25,245 nucleotides of DNA from NCBI GenBank assembly GCA_002720055.1, contig PBGH01000012.1:1-25245 (forward strand), in the 5' to 3' direction. Positions within the stretch are counted from its first letter, which is position 1; each line of letters opens with the position of its first letter. This DNA comes from Methanobacteriota archaeon. Its GTDB lineage: Archaea > Thermoplasmatota > Poseidoniia > Poseidoniales > Thalassarchaeaceae. A model generated the notes under the pieces. That model was not told the origin of the DNA. It worked only from the letters and a program-made list of their open reading frames with translations, and did not search any database. Position numbers and translations under genes: made by a program. Of the stretch, positions 24,988 to 25,245 are shown piece by piece.

Positions 24988-25151
24988 GTCTTCCTGCGCT
25001 CTGCCGCCTTCTTCCTGAAGCCCGTATAGCCGCACTTCCTACATGATTTCGGTGGCTTGACCCCGTCGTGAGCTCGTACGGTTGCTGAGCATTTCATGCA
25101 GACCCACTTAACCAGAAGCCTCGCTTCTGCCTCAGGGTGCCTCTGTGCCAT
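24984..25151 (-). CDS. rpl40e: 50S ribosomal protein L40e
   Basis: This 55-residue frame is too short for most ORF lists. It begins [17 protein letters not shown] and carries CMKC and CRKC, the two zinc-binding knuckles of L40e (C18, C21, C37, C40), followed by [15 protein letters not shown]. The P-E-A-E-A-R-L start and the C-R-K-C-G-Y segment match archaeal L40e. AGGAAGG lies 11 nt or so upstream of the ATG. The gene encodes a zinc-ribbon protein of the large ribosomal subunit. Confidence 0.93.
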   Translation of the reverse strand: MAQRHPEAEARLLVKWVCMKCSATVRAHDGVKPPKSCRKCGYTGFRKKAAERRKT

Positions 25152-25245
25152 GATGTCGCGCGACCTTCCTGGCCTTCATAATCGCTTCCCATCGCAATAG
25201 GTAGGGGATTTCCACATCCAAAGCATTCAAACACCCATCGCCATG
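25152..25245 (-). other. 94 bp upstream of rpl40e, no convincing gene
   Basis: On the minus strand one frame reads WVFECFGCGNPLP (zinc-knuckle-like) but runs about 58 bp into rpl40e. Another reads [18 protein letters not shown] and stops 20 bp inside rpl40e, so it could be the end of an upstream gene. Neither is firm without sequence beyond 25245. A TATA-like GATTATGA near 25180 could be the rpl40e promoter. Confidence 0.25.

Noticed and set aside
24988..25035. N-terminal extension of the LysE exporter from a GTG
   Set aside because: This stretch is the 3' end of rpl40e in another frame; the ATG at 24987 overlaps its stop.

Overview
The window looks like a chromosomal segment of a marine euryarchaeon, most likely Marine Group II (Poseidoniales). 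The domain call is firm. It rests on an archaeal ribosomal protein L40e, a membrane-anchored archaeal LonB protease, an archaeal/eukaryal-type AspRS, a UPF0147 protein, a histone-fold doublet and a TrmI-type tRNA methyltransferase. The group assignment is inference, from the very large surface proteins, the short intergenic gaps and a C-terminal 'LPEGWT.EQW..YG' tail that I associate with this group. No tRNA, rRNA, CRISPR array or transposase was seen.

Layout: (1) 1-5669 (minus) is one giant surface protein open at the left edge, so an ORF list that requires a stop misses it. It has a signal peptide, a beta-helix-like head, a stalk of about 27 Cys-rich ~35-residue modules, a membrane helix, and a cytoplasmic tail with a SAP-like motif and acidic tandem repeats. 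(2) 5739-12199 (minus) is a compact six-gene cluster, transcribed as formyltransferase, SDR, luciferase-like monooxygenase, asparaginase-II-like hydrolase, aminomuconate-semialdehyde-type ALDH, then KAS III. It looks like an undescribed metabolic pathway. (3) 12301-12657 (plus) is a doublet histone-fold protein transcribed divergently from that cluster. (4) 12735-15159 or beyond (minus) is a trmI-aspS-small ORF operon; the trmI 5' end seems to be frameshifted or to lack a normal start. (5) 15349-22882 and on to 24376 (plus) holds a thioredoxin-like surface protein, lonB, an MFS transporter, an isoaspartyl peptidase, a UPF0147 protein and a class V aminotransferase. (6) 24367-25151 (minus) holds rpl40e, overlapping a LysE/ArgO-type exporter by ATGA.

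The best candidates for something new are the six-gene cluster, whose hydrolase and SDR both have altered catalytic positions; the histone doublet with almost no alpha-3 helix; and the surface protein that carries a nucleic-acid-binding-type SAP motif on its cytoplasmic side. All assignments were made by eye from motifs, without database searches.
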